From assembly GCA_025463515.1 (NCBI GenBank), contig JAODAQ010000068.1, positions 1-57,973 of the forward strand: a stretch of DNA of 57,973 bases, given 5' to 3'. Below are positions 1 to 8,832 of the stretch, piece by piece. Each line of letters starts with the position of its first letter. The stretch's first letter is position 1. The notes beneath the pieces are model-generated. The model was not told the DNA's origin. It was given only the letters and a program-made list of their open reading frames with translations, and ran no database searches. This stretch comes from Rhodoglobus sp. (GTDB taxonomy: Bacteria > Actinomycetota > Actinomycetes > Actinomycetales > Microbacteriaceae). The translations under genes were made by a program, and so were the position numbers.

Positions 1-933
<933 letters not shown>

Positions 934-2040
934 CTACTCAACCAGCGTGAGCGCAGAGACTGTCCGTGCGACCGTGCACTGGCCGAGCACCCGCGTGCCC
1001 ACGTACAGCACCGCGGTCTGGCCGGGGGCGAGGCCCGTGATCGGCTCGATGGGGGTGATCACGAGCTCGCCGTCGCGGACGACCGCCGTCGCTGGCACCG
1101 GGTCGGCGTGGGCGCGCACCTGCACCTCGCAGTCGAACGGCGCTGCAGGATCGAGCGGCGGGATGCCCGCCCAGGTGAACTTCGTACCGGCGAGCTCGCC
1201 GATCGCCAGCGCCTCCCGCGGCCCCACCACCACCTCGTTGGTCTTCGGCCTGATCTCGAGCACGAACCGGGGCTTGCCGTCGTCCGTCGGGTAGCCGACA
1301 TTGAGGCCCTTGCGCTGCCCGATCGTGAACGCGAGAGCGCCCTCGTGCTGGCCGATCACGCTGCCGTCCCGATCCAGGATGTCGCCCTGCTCGGCGCCGA
1401 CCTTGTCCGCGAGCCAGCCGCGGGTGTCGCCGTCGGGGATGAAGCAGATGTCGTGCGAGTCGGGCTTGTTCGCGACACTGAAGCCGCGAGCTGCGGCCTC
1501 CGCGCGCACCTCGGCCTTGGAGGGCGTGGCGCCCAGCGGGAACATGGCGTGCGCGAGCTGCTCGGCGGTCAGCACGCCCAGGACGTAGCTCTGGTCCTTC
1601 GCCCACGCAGCAGCACGGTGCAGTTCGCGGTTGCCGTCGGCATCGGTCTCGATCGAGGCGTAGTGGCCGGTCACGACGGCGTCGAAGCCGAGGGCGAGGG
1701 CCTTCTCGAGCAGCGCCGCGAACTTGATGCGCTCGTTGCACCGCATGCACGGGTTGGGAGTGCGGCCGGCCGCGTACTCGGCGATGAAGTCGTCCACCAC
1801 GTCGAGTCGGAATCGCTCGGAGAAGTCCCAGACGTAGTACGGGATGCCGATGATATTGGCGGCGCGCTGGGCATCCATCGAGTCTTCGATAGTGCAGCAC
1901 CCGCGGGCACCGGTGCGCAGCGTGCCGGGCGTGCGGCTGAGGGCGAGGTGCACGCCGACGACCTGGTGGCCGGCGTCGACGGCGCGCGCGGCAGCGACAG
2001 CGGAGTCGACACCCCCGCTCATCGCCGCCAGAACCTTCAC
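934..2040 (-). CDS. mnmA: tRNA-specific 2-thiouridylase MnmA
   Basis: A 368-residue protein that thiolates U34 of tRNA(Lys/Glu/Gln) using sulfur relayed from a cysteine desulfurase. The PP-loop SGGVDS is at residues 8-13, the catalytic Cys is in NPCMRC (Cys98), and the second catalytic Cys is in HDICF (Cys199); length is normal. The GTG start has TAAACT 7 nt upstream, so a leaderless promoter of its own seems likely even though the sugar permease stop codon is only 19 bp upstream. Its expected partner, an IscS-type desulfurase, is 5.6 kb away at 7618-8793, with a sugar transporter between them. Confidence 0.97.
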   Translation of the reverse strand: MKVLAAMSGGVDSAVAAARAVDAGHQVVGVHLALSRTPGTLRTGARGCCTIEDSMDAQRAANIIGIPYYVWDFSERFRLDVVDDFIAEYAAGRTPNPCMRCNERIKFAALLEKALALGFDAVVTGHYASIETDADGNRELHRAAAWAKDQSYVLGVLTAEQLAHAMFPLGATPSKAEVRAEAAARGFSVANKPDSHDICFIPDGDTRGWLADKVGAEQGDILDRDGSVIGQHEGALAFTIGQRKGLNVGYPTDDGKPRFVLEIRPKTNEVVVGPREALAIGELAGTKFTWAGIPPLDPAAPFDCEVQVRAHADPVPATAVVRDGELVITPIEPITGLAPGQTAVLYVGTRVLGQCTVARTVSALTLVE

Positions 2041-2059
2041 CCGAGCGAGTTTACGTGCC

Positions 2060-3088
2060 TCACCCCGGGAGGCCGATCCGGCGCTCGCCCGACCGCAGCT
2101 GCTGGATGACGACGGCGAGCACGAGCAGCGCTCCCTTGGCGACGTTCTGCCAGAACGAGTTGACGCCGAGCAGGGTCATCCCGTTGGTGAGGATCCCGAG
2201 CAGGATGACCGCCAGGATCGTTCCCGCGATGGTGCCCTTGCCGCCCTTCAGCGCTGCGCCGCCGAGGGCCGCCGCCGTGATGGACTCGAGCTCGAGCCCC
2301 TCCGAACCGGACACCGGCTGGCCGGAGCCCGTGCGCGCCGTGATGAGCACGCCCGCCACGGCCGCGATCGCCCCCGTCATCATGTAGATGCCGATGATGT
2401 AGCGGTTGATGTTGATGCCCGCGAGGCGGGATGCCACGTCGTTGCCGCCTACCGCGTAGATGTTGCGGCCGACCCGCGTGTAGCGCAGGGCCACGTGCGC
2501 GAGCACGGCGACGATCACGAGGACCCAGATCAGGACGGGGACGCCGATGAGCGTCCCGCGCGCGAGGAAGACGAAGAATCCGTCGGCGCCGGTGTAGCCC
2601 TGCGCGCGTCCGTCGGACACGAGCTGGGCCAGCCCCTTGTACGCGGCGAGGGTCGCGAGAGTCGCGATCACCGGGTTCACCCGGCCGAAGACGATGATGC
2701 AGCCGTTGACGAGCCCGCACACGATGCCGATCACGACGGCCCCGGCCACGCCGAGCGCGGGGCCGGCGACCGTGAAGATCATCGCGGACGAGACCGAGGT
2801 GAGCCCCGCGATCGACCCGACGGAGATGTCGAGCGCGCCCATGATGATGACCATCGTCTGCACGACGGCGAGCAGGCCCGAGATCGCGATCGCCGTGCCG
2901 ATCACCCGGAGGTTGCCGACCGTGAAGAACAGCGGGTTCTGGGTGCCGATGATGAGCAGGAGCAGCCCGATCGCCATCAGCAGGGAGATGTTCTGGACGC
3001 CGATTCCGCCGACGACGCGCCGTAGCGGGCCGAGCCGGGGTTCTGCGGTTACTGCGGTCACTGGGTGTGTCCTTTCCAAGGAGCTCAT
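2060..3088 (-). CDS. Sugar ABC transporter permease (AraH/RbsC family)
   Basis: A 342-residue, strongly hydrophobic permease of the BPD_transp_2 family for monosaccharide uptake, with about 8-10 membrane segments. Family signatures [20 protein letters not shown] and [14 protein letters not shown] are visible. The start at 3088 overlaps the ATPase stop codon in an ATGA, implying translational coupling. A longer upstream reading frame exists but lies entirely inside the ATPase gene. With the two upstream genes it forms a complete importer; the pentose assignment rests on the binding protein, so the permease itself supports only a monosaccharide. Confidence 0.93.
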   Translation of the reverse strand: MSSLERTHPVTAVTAEPRLGPLRRVVGGIGVQNISLLMAIGLLLLIIGTQNPLFFTVGNLRVIGTAIAISGLLAVVQTMVIIMGALDISVGSIAGLTSVSSAMIFTVAGPALGVAGAVVIGIVCGLVNGCIIVFGRVNPVIATLATLAAYKGLAQLVSDGRAQGYTGADGFFVFLARGTLIGVPVLIWVLVIVAVLAHVALRYTRVGRNIYAVGGNDVASRLAGININRYIIGIYMMTGAIAAVAGVLITARTGSGQPVSGSEGLELESITAAALGGAALKGGKGTIAGTILAVILLGILTNGMTLLGVNSFWQNVAKGALLVLAVVIQQLRSGERRIGLPG

Positions 3089-4587
3089 GAGATTCGGGAT
3101 TCGTCCATGGCGAGCGCGAGGATCGCCTCCTCCGTGGCCTCGGCGCGGCTCAGCTCGCCCACAATGCGCCCGCCGGCCATGACGTTGATGCGATCGGCGA
3201 GCCCGAGCACCTCGGGCAGTTCGCTGGAGACCACGAGCACGGCGACCCCCGCGTGCGCGAGCTCGTCGATGATCGCGTAGATCTCCGCCTTCGCCCCCAC
3301 GTCGACGCCGCGCGTGGGCTCGTCCAGCACGAGGAGCTTCGGGCGGGTGGCGAGCCACCGCGCGAGGACCACTTTCTGCTGGTTGCCGCCCGACAGCTTG
3401 CCGACCAGCTGCTCGCTCGAGGGAGTGCGGATGCGCAGCCGCGAGATGTAGTCGGCCGTGAGTGCCCGTTCCGCGCCGGCGCGCACGAAGATCCACCGCG
3501 ACAGCTCCTTCAGCACAGCGAGCGTGATGTTGTCGCGGACCGGCCGCTGCAGCACGAGCGCCTCGGCCTTGCGCTCCTCGGGCGCGAAGCCGATCCCGGC
3601 CGCGATCGCGTCGCCCGGACTGCGGAAGGAGGTCCTCCGCCCCGAGACCAGGATCTCCCCTGAGGTGATCGGGAAGTCGCCCACGATCGTCTTCATGAGC
3701 TCGCTGCGGCCCGCCCCGACGAGCCCCGCAATCCCGACGACCTCGCCGGCGCGCACCGTCAGGTCGACGCCCGACACGTGCTCGTTGCCCACGTCCCGCA
3801 GTTCGAGCACGGTCTCCCCCGGCGTCACCGGCTCCCGGTGGAAGAACTGCGTGAGGTCACGGCCGACCATCATCCGCACCAGCTCGTCGTGGTCCGTCTC
3901 GGCGGTCAGCTTCGTACCGACCAGGGCGCCGTCCCGCAGCACGGTGATGCGGTCCGCGAGCTGGAAGATCTCCTGCATGCGGTGGGAGACGTAGCCGATC
4001 GCGACGCCCTCGTCGCGAAGGCGCTGGATAAGGGCGAACAGGATGCCCGACTCGTCCTCCCCGAGGGAGGAGGTCGGCTCGTCGAAGCAGATGACTGCCG
4101 GCTCGTCCACGAGGGCGCGCATGATCTCGACGATCTGCCGCTGCGCCGGGGAGAGGGTGCTGCCGAGCGCCTCGGGCCGGATGAGCCGCTCGAAGCCGTA
4201 CTTCGCGAGGTCGGCCCGGGTCTTCGCGTACACCGCCCGCTTGTCGAACAGGGGCCCGCGGAGGGCTCCGACGTAGATGTTCTCCGCGACCGAGACGTGG
4301 GCGATGACCTCGGGCTCCTGCGCGATCACGCGGAGGCCGGCGATCCGGGAGTGCCGGGGGTCGGTGAAGTGGACCTCCGTGCCCGCGAGCTCGAGCGTGC
4401 CGGCATCCGGCTGGTAGTCGCCGGTGAGGATCTTGAGGAGCGTCGACTTTCCCGCCCCGTTCTCGCCCATGATGGCGGTGACCTCGCCGGCGCGCAGCTG
4501 GAGGTCTACGCCGGAGAGTGCTCGGACGGGGCCGAAGGACTTGCCTATCCCCCTGGCCTCGAGCATCACGGTGCCGGGTGCGTGCAT
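3085..4587 (-). CDS. Sugar ABC transporter ATP-binding protein (AraG/RbsA type, two ATPase domains)
   Basis: A 500-residue tandem ATPase energising monosaccharide import. The first domain has an intact Walker A (GENGAGKST). The second has the degenerate GLVGAGRSE typical of RbsA/AraG proteins, followed by the LSGGNQQK signature and Walker B LLVLDEPTRGVDVGAK. The SSELPEVLG and APEERKAE stretches resemble E. coli AraG from memory. I chose the ATG at 4587 because GAGGA precedes it, rather than the ATG 30 bp upstream. It is preceded by an intercistronic hairpin and overlaps the permease by 4 bp. Confidence 0.93.
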   Translation of the reverse strand: MHAPGTVMLEARGIGKSFGPVRALSGVDLQLRAGEVTAIMGENGAGKSTLLKILTGDYQPDAGTLELAGTEVHFTDPRHSRIAGLRVIAQEPEVIAHVSVAENIYVGALRGPLFDKRAVYAKTRADLAKYGFERLIRPEALGSTLSPAQRQIVEIMRALVDEPAVICFDEPTSSLGEDESGILFALIQRLRDEGVAIGYVSHRMQEIFQLADRITVLRDGALVGTKLTAETDHDELVRMMVGRDLTQFFHREPVTPGETVLELRDVGNEHVSGVDLTVRAGEVVGIAGLVGAGRSELMKTIVGDFPITSGEILVSGRRTSFRSPGDAIAAGIGFAPEERKAEALVLQRPVRDNITLAVLKELSRWIFVRAGAERALTADYISRLRIRTPSSEQLVGKLSGGNQQKVVLARWLATRPKLLVLDEPTRGVDVGAKAEIYAIIDELAHAGVAVLVVSSELPEVLGLADRINVMAGGRIVGELSRAEATEEAILALAMDESRIS

Positions 4588-4618
4588 TGGTTCCTCTTCT
4601 CTGGGGGTGGACAGCATG

Positions 4619-4656
4619 AGGTGACGGGATGCCCGGATCCAGGCATCCCGTCACCT
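4619..4656 (-). terminator. Intercistronic hairpin between binding-protein and ATPase genes
   Basis: Arms of 15 bp (4619-4633 and 4642-4656, perfectly complementary, 8-nt loop) follow the stop codon of the binding protein. There is no T-run. Such hairpins between the binding-protein gene and the rest of a sugar ABC operon commonly act as a partial terminator or 3' stabiliser, giving more binding protein than membrane components. The structure is seen; its role is inferred. Confidence 0.8.
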
Positions 4657-4665
4657 AGGCCTGCA

Positions 4666-5706
4666 TCAGGTGCAGACCACTCCCTTGTCCTCCCAGTCGT
4701 CCGCGTTCACGATGGCGGTGTCCGCGATCGTCTTGGGCGGGAGCGGGGTGCCCTCGCGCAGCAGGGCGAGCATCGAGTTGACCGCCGCCTTGCCGACCTC
4801 GATGCCGGAGATGAACAGTGCGGCCTTGTTCCCGGTGTCCTGGCCCGCTGCCCAGTCCTTGCAGGTGAGATACGCGCCGAGGCCCACACCCGCGATGTCA
4901 GCGGGACCGACGCCCGAGTTCTGCAGCGCCGTGACGACGCCCGTCTCGTTCTCGTCGTTGCAGCCCCAGACGATCCAGTGCTTCACACCGGCGTTCGCCG
5001 TGATAACGGCTCCCGCCTGGTCCTGCGCGTCGGTCGCGGAGTTGTCGGTGCCGATCTCGACGAGGGCGGGCGCGGTGCCCTTGATGCCCGCGGTGAAGGC
5101 AGCCGAGGCGCCGTCGACGCGGTCGGTGCAGACCGAGAGGTCCTGCTTGTACGCGGAGAGGATGCGCGTGTCCTCCGGCGCCCAGCCTGCCTCGGTGTAG
5201 AGGCGCGCGGCCTCCTGGCCGACGAGGGTGCCCATCGCGTTTCCGTCGAACCCGGTGAACGGGGCCTCGGCGCCCGAGGCGTCCTTGATGACGTCGTCGG
5301 CGGCCATGATCGGGATGCCCGCGGCGTTCGCAGCCTCGATGACCTGCGGGCCGATCTGCTGGTCGGGGACGACGATGATGATTCCGTCGACGCCCTGCGC
5401 GATCACGGAGTCGAGCTCGCTGATGGCCTTGTTCGAGTCGGTGCCGAGGTCGACGACTTTGATCTCGGCGTTGCCGTCGGCCTCCGCGGCCGCTTTGGCG
5501 CCGGTCGCCTCGTCGACGAAGTACTGCTGGTCGCCCTGCTTCTGCAGGAAGGCGATGGTGACGGGACCGTCGGTGGGCCCGCTGCCCTCGCCCGCAGGGG
5601 CTGCCTCCTGGCCGGACGTACAGGCGCTCAGGCTCAGGAGGCCCGCCAGCACGACACCTGTGATGAGGCCGCGCCTGCGCGCCCCCTTGGTGCTTCTGAT
5701 TGTCAT
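4666..5706 (-). CDS. Sugar-binding lipoprotein (AraF-like, periplasmic binding protein family)
   Basis: A 346-residue extracellular substrate-binding protein, first gene of the transporter operon. It has an n-region rich in Arg/Lys, a hydrophobic segment and a lipobox SLSAC, so it is probably a lipoprotein anchored outside the membrane. The segments VKHWIVWGCND, VPDQQIGPQVIEAA and the near-terminal INGV-like region VGLGAY recall E. coli AraF more than RbsB, suggesting L-arabinose or a related sugar; this is from memory of the family. The ATG at 5706 was chosen over one 81 bp upstream because it gives a normal signal peptide and has GGAA in front. Confidence 0.88.
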   Translation of the reverse strand: MTIRSTKGARRRGLITGVVLAGLLSLSACTSGQEAAPAGEGSGPTDGPVTIAFLQKQGDQQYFVDEATGAKAAAEADGNAEIKVVDLGTDSNKAISELDSVIAQGVDGIIIVVPDQQIGPQVIEAANAAGIPIMAADDVIKDASGAEAPFTGFDGNAMGTLVGQEAARLYTEAGWAPEDTRILSAYKQDLSVCTDRVDGASAAFTAGIKGTAPALVEIGTDNSATDAQDQAGAVITANAGVKHWIVWGCNDENETGVVTALQNSGVGPADIAGVGLGAYLTCKDWAAGQDTGNKAALFISGIEVGKAAVNSMLALLREGTPLPPKTIADTAIVNADDWEDKGVVCT

Positions 5707-6017
5707 TCTGTTTCCATTCCGAGTGCTTCTGTGGTGCATGAGGTTGTAGTCGGCAACTGCGCTGCCGACCGGCCGCCGCGGCGGCATCTCTCCGCGCCCT
5801 AGGGGACGCGGTGAACTGCGCGCCGGAGGGCAGTCGAGGCTCTGCCGGCGTGGGAAGGGCTGTGTCGCGGGAGGTCTGCCTGAAGGCAGCCAGAGGGCTG
5901 GGCTGTGACCTCCTCGACGATGAGCATGCAGCCACGATAGGTTGGCCTATAGGATCTTGAAAGCACGATTCTGGCGAAGAATCTGGACAGAACCACGATT
6001 GCTCAGGGGCGCGACCG
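5707..6017. promoter_or_regulatory. Divergent control region of sugar transporter and AraC-type regulator
   Basis: A 311-bp gene-free region between divergent genes. CACGAT occurs three times in the same orientation at 5933-5938, 5964-5969 and 5994-5999, spaced 31 and 30 bp, about three helical turns. An inverted repeat GATTCT-N5-AGAATC lies at 5967-5983 and an 8-bp palindrome CCTATAGG at 5946-5953. A possible promoter for the regulator is TTGAAA (5957) with GAATCT (5979). The rest (5707-5930) would be the long leader of the binding-protein mRNA. The repeats are seen; operator function is inferred. Confidence 0.6.
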
Positions 6018-6884
6018 ATGACCGTACGCGAAGGATTTCCCGGACAGCGGATGCTCGTGCTGCCAGGGCCGCTGGTGCGAGAGGCGCTCGAGCAGCCCGG
6101 CACGTCGAGCCTGGTGGTGACCGCCTGCGGGTACTTCCCCGAGGCGCACTCCCACGGCCACACCCGCACCCGGCCGATCACGGAGGCGGTGATCATCGTG
6201 TGCACCAAGGGCAGCGGGTGGTGCAGCACGCCCTTCGGGACGTTCGCAGTCACCACCGGACAGGTCATCATCCTGCCTCCCGGCGAGCCGCACTCCTACA
6301 GCACGGGCACCGACGACCCGTGGACCCTGTGGTGGCTGCACGTGCGCGGGCGCGCCCTGCCCGAGTTCCTCGCCGCGGCGGGGATGACGGGCGAGGCGCC
6401 CGTGCGCAACCTCTCCGACGTCTTCGGGGTGGTCGCCCTAGTCGCCGAAGTGCTCAAGTGGATGGAGCGCGACTCCACCAAGGGAAGCCTGCTCGCGGCC
6501 GCGGGCGCGGCATGGCACCTCATGGCCCTCCTCGTCTCCGACCGCCCCGCTGGCGACGAGCGCAGCACCTCGATCGACCGCGTGGCCGAGTTCATGCGCG
6601 ACCATCCCGAGGAGCGCATCGAGGTCGCCGACCTCGCGGCGATGGTGAGGCTGAGCCCCTCCCACTTCGCGGCGCTGTTCAAACGGCAGTTCGGGTATCC
6701 GGTCCTGCAGTACCAGACCCAGCTCCGCATGGCCCGGGCGCGGGAGCTCCTCGACACCACGAGCCGGCCGATCGCCGACGTGGCCGCGGCAGTCGGCTAC
6801 GCGGACTCGTTCTACTTCGCCCGCCAGTTCAAGCGGGTGCACGGGATGACCCCGCTCGTGTTCCGGCGCCGGAACCGGGTCTAG
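6018..6884 (+). CDS. AraC-family transcriptional regulator
   Basis: A 288-residue regulator. The N-terminal half is a cupin-like sensor (HSHGHTRTRPITEAV and IILPPGEPHSY, typical of the AraC_binding domain). The C-terminal 90 residues hold two helix-turn-helix motifs (VADLAAMVRLSPSHFAALF and IADVAAAVGYADSFYFAR). It is transcribed divergently from the sugar ABC operon and very probably controls it in response to the imported sugar. AGGGGC lies 6-10 bp before the ATG. The C-terminus ends 1 bp before the convergent membrane-protein gene. Confidence 0.93.
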   Translation: MTVREGFPGQRMLVLPGPLVREALEQPGTSSLVVTACGYFPEAHSHGHTRTRPITEAVIIVCTKGSGWCSTPFGTFAVTTGQVIILPPGEPHSYSTGTDDPWTLWWLHVRGRALPEFLAAAGMTGEAPVRNLSDVFGVVALVAEVLKWMERDSTKGSLLAAAGAAWHLMALLVSDRPAGDERSTSIDRVAEFMRDHPEERIEVADLAAMVRLSPSHFAALFKRQFGYPVLQYQTQLRMARARELLDTTSRPIADVAAAVGYADSFYFARQFKRVHGMTPLVFRRRNRV

Positions 6885-6885
6885 G

Positions 6886-7140
6886 TCACGGGATGTCGGT
6901 GAGCGTCTTCTCGATCGACCCGAGGCGCTGCTCGACCGCGCCGAGCTTGGCGAGGAGCTCTGCATTGACGGCCGCGGAGTCGTCGGCGAGCTTCTTGTAC
7001 GCGCCGCCGTTCGCGGCGTCGGCGACGTAGCGCTTCGTCTCGTTCCCCTTGTTCACCGCGTTCGTGATGACGCCGGCGATGATCGCGATCACGGCGACCA
7101 GGGCGATCCAGAACCAGAAGCTGTAGAACCAGTACTCCAT
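6886..7140 (-). CDS. Small membrane protein with cytoplasmic coiled coil
   Basis: An 84-residue protein: a Trp/Tyr-rich start, one membrane span (about residues 7-29), then a charged helix predicted to be a short coiled coil (LLAKLGAVEQRLGSIEKTL). Its ATG overlaps the stop codon of the preceding winged-helix regulator by 1 bp (TGATG), so the two are translated together. Pairs of a small ArsR/PadR-like regulator and a membrane protein often form a self-contained regulatory unit; here I cannot name the function. Confidence 0.85.
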   Translation of the reverse strand: MEYWFYSFWFWIALVAVIAIIAGVITNAVNKGNETKRYVADAANGGAYKKLADDSAAVNAELLAKLGAVEQRLGSIEKTLTDIP

Positions 7141-7448
7141 CACTCGCTGCTTTCTTTCGATGAGGCGGCGACCGCCGCGACGAGCGTCGCAAGGTCGAGG
7201 GTGGTTGAGAAGGGCACGGCCGTGAACAGCTTGAGGGCCTTGCCGTCTTCGGTGAGCTCGTGGTGCCCGGTGACGAAACCGGCCTCCTCGAGCTTGGCGA
7301 TGTGCATGTAGAGCAGCGCGCGCGACATCTCCATGCGGCGGGCGATCTCGCTCACGTGCAGGGGCGCGTCGGCGATGGTCGCGAGGATCCGCATCCGCTG
7401 CGGGCTCGCGATCGCCGTGAGCCAGGTGCTCAACTGCTCGGCATTCAT
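7140..7448 (-). CDS. Winged-helix (ArsR-like) transcriptional regulator
   Basis: A 102-residue single-domain DNA-binding protein. The HTH is clear: SPQRMRILATIADAPLHVSE, then IARRMEMSRALLYMHIAKLEEAG as recognition helix and wing. No metal-binding cysteine pair is present, so it is not a classical metal-sensing ArsR. The ATG at 7448 is preceded by AAGGAG. It is translationally coupled to the downstream membrane protein gene. Its upstream region ends at a cluster of palindromic repeats. Confidence 0.88.
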   Translation of the reverse strand: MNAEQLSTWLTAIASPQRMRILATIADAPLHVSEIARRMEMSRALLYMHIAKLEEAGFVTGHHELTEDGKALKLFTAVPFSTTLDLATLVAAVAASSKESSE

Positions 7449-7506
7449 GCGCGCTCCTTTCACCTGTCAGGAGTTTATGACAGGTGTAGGGTTTGCGCAA
7501 GGTGGC

Positions 7507-7638
7507 GGGTTGAGTAGGCCGCCCGCGGCCGTATCGAAACCTTGGGTCACAGTGGGCGAGGTTTCGATACAGGCGCCTAGAGCGCCTTACTCAACCCACC
7601 GGGTTTCGATACAGGCACTAGAGCGCCTTACTCAACCC
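7507..7638. repeat. Cluster of three palindromic intergenic repeats (copies 1-3)
   Basis: Copy 1 (7507-7541) reads left to right from GGGTTGAGTAG to GTATCGAAACC. Copies 2 (7560-7597) and 3 (7601-7638) are the same element inverted. Each has invariant ends around a stem with variable but self-complementary arms: GGCCGC-CC-GCGGCC in copy 1 and GGCGC-CTAGA-GCGCC in copy 2; copy 3 has one mismatch. Copy 1 is identical, reverse complemented, to copies 7 and 8 near 48.2 kb. Copy 3 contains the stop codon of the cysteine desulfurase. No gene is seen in 7449-7617. Confidence 0.93.
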
Positions 7639-8793
7639 ACCGAGGGTCGGCGAGCGGTCGGCGAGGCCCGCGGAGCGCGCGCGGTCGACGGCGACGGGGA
7701 GGGCGGCGACGAAGGCGTCGACCTCGGCAGCAGTCGTCTCGTGGCCGAGGGTGATGCGCAGGGCGCCGCGGGCGTCGGGCTCGCTGAGCCCCATGGCGAG
7801 CAGGACGTGGGATGCCTCGGGCACGCCGGCCTGGCAGGCGGAGCCCGTGGAGACGCTGAAGCCCGCGGCATCCAGCAGGAACAGCAGCGAGTCGCCCTCG
7901 CAGCCCGGGAACGTGAAGTGCGCGTTGTTCGGGAGGCGGTCGACGGGGTCGCCGCGCAGCACCGCGGTCGGCACCGTCGCCTGCACTCCCGCGATCAGCC
8001 GGTCGCGGAGGGCCGTGCCGTCGAGGAGGGGCAGGGCGGCCGCAACACCGAACGCGACCGCGCCCGCCGAGTCCTGCGTGCCAGACCGGGCGCGCTGCTG
8101 GTTGCCGCCGTGGATGAGCGGGGTGACGGTCGCCGAGCGGGAGATGACGAGCGCGCCGATCCCGACCGGTCCGCCGATCTTGTGGGCGGAGACGCTGAGC
8201 GCCGCGAGCCCGGTCGAGTGGAAGTCGATCGGAAGATGGCCGTACGCGGAGACCGCGTCGCAGTGCACGGGCACGCCGTGGACTGCCGCCAGCGCCACGA
8301 TCTCCGCGACGGGCTGGATCGTGCCGACCTCGTTGTTCGCCCAGAGGACCGTCACGAGCGCGACATCGTCGGCGAGCGCGGCCTCGAGGTACCCGAGGTC
8401 GATGCGGCCGAGGGCGTCGACCGGGATCCAGTCGACCACGGCGCCCTCGTGCTGCTCGAGCCACTCGACGGCGTCGATCGTGGCGTGGTGCTCGGCGCGC
8501 GCGACGAGGATGCGGGTGCGGGGCGCGCGACTCCAGTACAGCCCCTTGATCGCGAGGTTGACCGCCTCAGTCCCGCCCGACGTGAACGTCACCTCGACCG
8601 CATCGGCGCCGACCGAGGAGGCCACCGCCTCACGGGCCTCCTCGAGCATCCGTCTCGCCTGCTGCCCCTGCGAGTGGATCGACGACGGATTGCCCACGAC
8701 GCCGAGCGCGGAGATGTACGCCGCGAGCACTTCTGGCCGCAGCGGCGTGGTCGCCGCGTGGTCGAGGTAGATGCCCGTGCGCTGTGCCTCCAT
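7618..8793 (-). CDS. iscS: Cysteine desulfurase (IscS/NifS family)
   Basis: A 391-residue PLP enzyme that releases sulfur from cysteine for tRNA thiolation and Fe-S assembly. Visible are YLDHAATTP at the N-terminus, the PLP contact FTSGGTEAVNLAI, HCDAVSAYG, the PLP lysine in SVSAHKIGG, and the catalytic Cys in STGSACQAG. It is the expected sulfur donor for MnmA. The last seven codons and the TAG come from a dispersed palindromic repeat (copy 3), so the native C-terminus may have been altered. The ATG at 8793 was chosen at the conserved N-terminus; there is no obvious ribosome binding site. Confidence 0.93.
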   Translation of the reverse strand: MEAQRTGIYLDHAATTPLRPEVLAAYISALGVVGNPSSIHSQGQQARRMLEEAREAVASSVGADAVEVTFTSGGTEAVNLAIKGLYWSRAPRTRILVARAEHHATIDAVEWLEQHEGAVVDWIPVDALGRIDLGYLEAALADDVALVTVLWANNEVGTIQPVAEIVALAAVHGVPVHCDAVSAYGHLPIDFHSTGLAALSVSAHKIGGPVGIGALVISRSATVTPLIHGGNQQRARSGTQDSAGAVAFGVAAALPLLDGTALRDRLIAGVQATVPTAVLRGDPVDRLPNNAHFTFPGCEGDSLLFLLDAAGFSVSTGSACQAGVPEASHVLLAMGLSEPDARGALRITLGHETTAAEVDAFVAALPVAVDRARSAGLADRSPTLGGLSKAL

Positions 8794-8832
8794 GTAACAA
8801 GCATGACTCACGCGTTGGCTACCCTTGACCCC

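Noticed and set aside
5799-5996. Short minus-strand frame in the divergent AraC-transporter region
   Set aside because: No ribosome binding site, no family features, and it covers the putative operator repeats.
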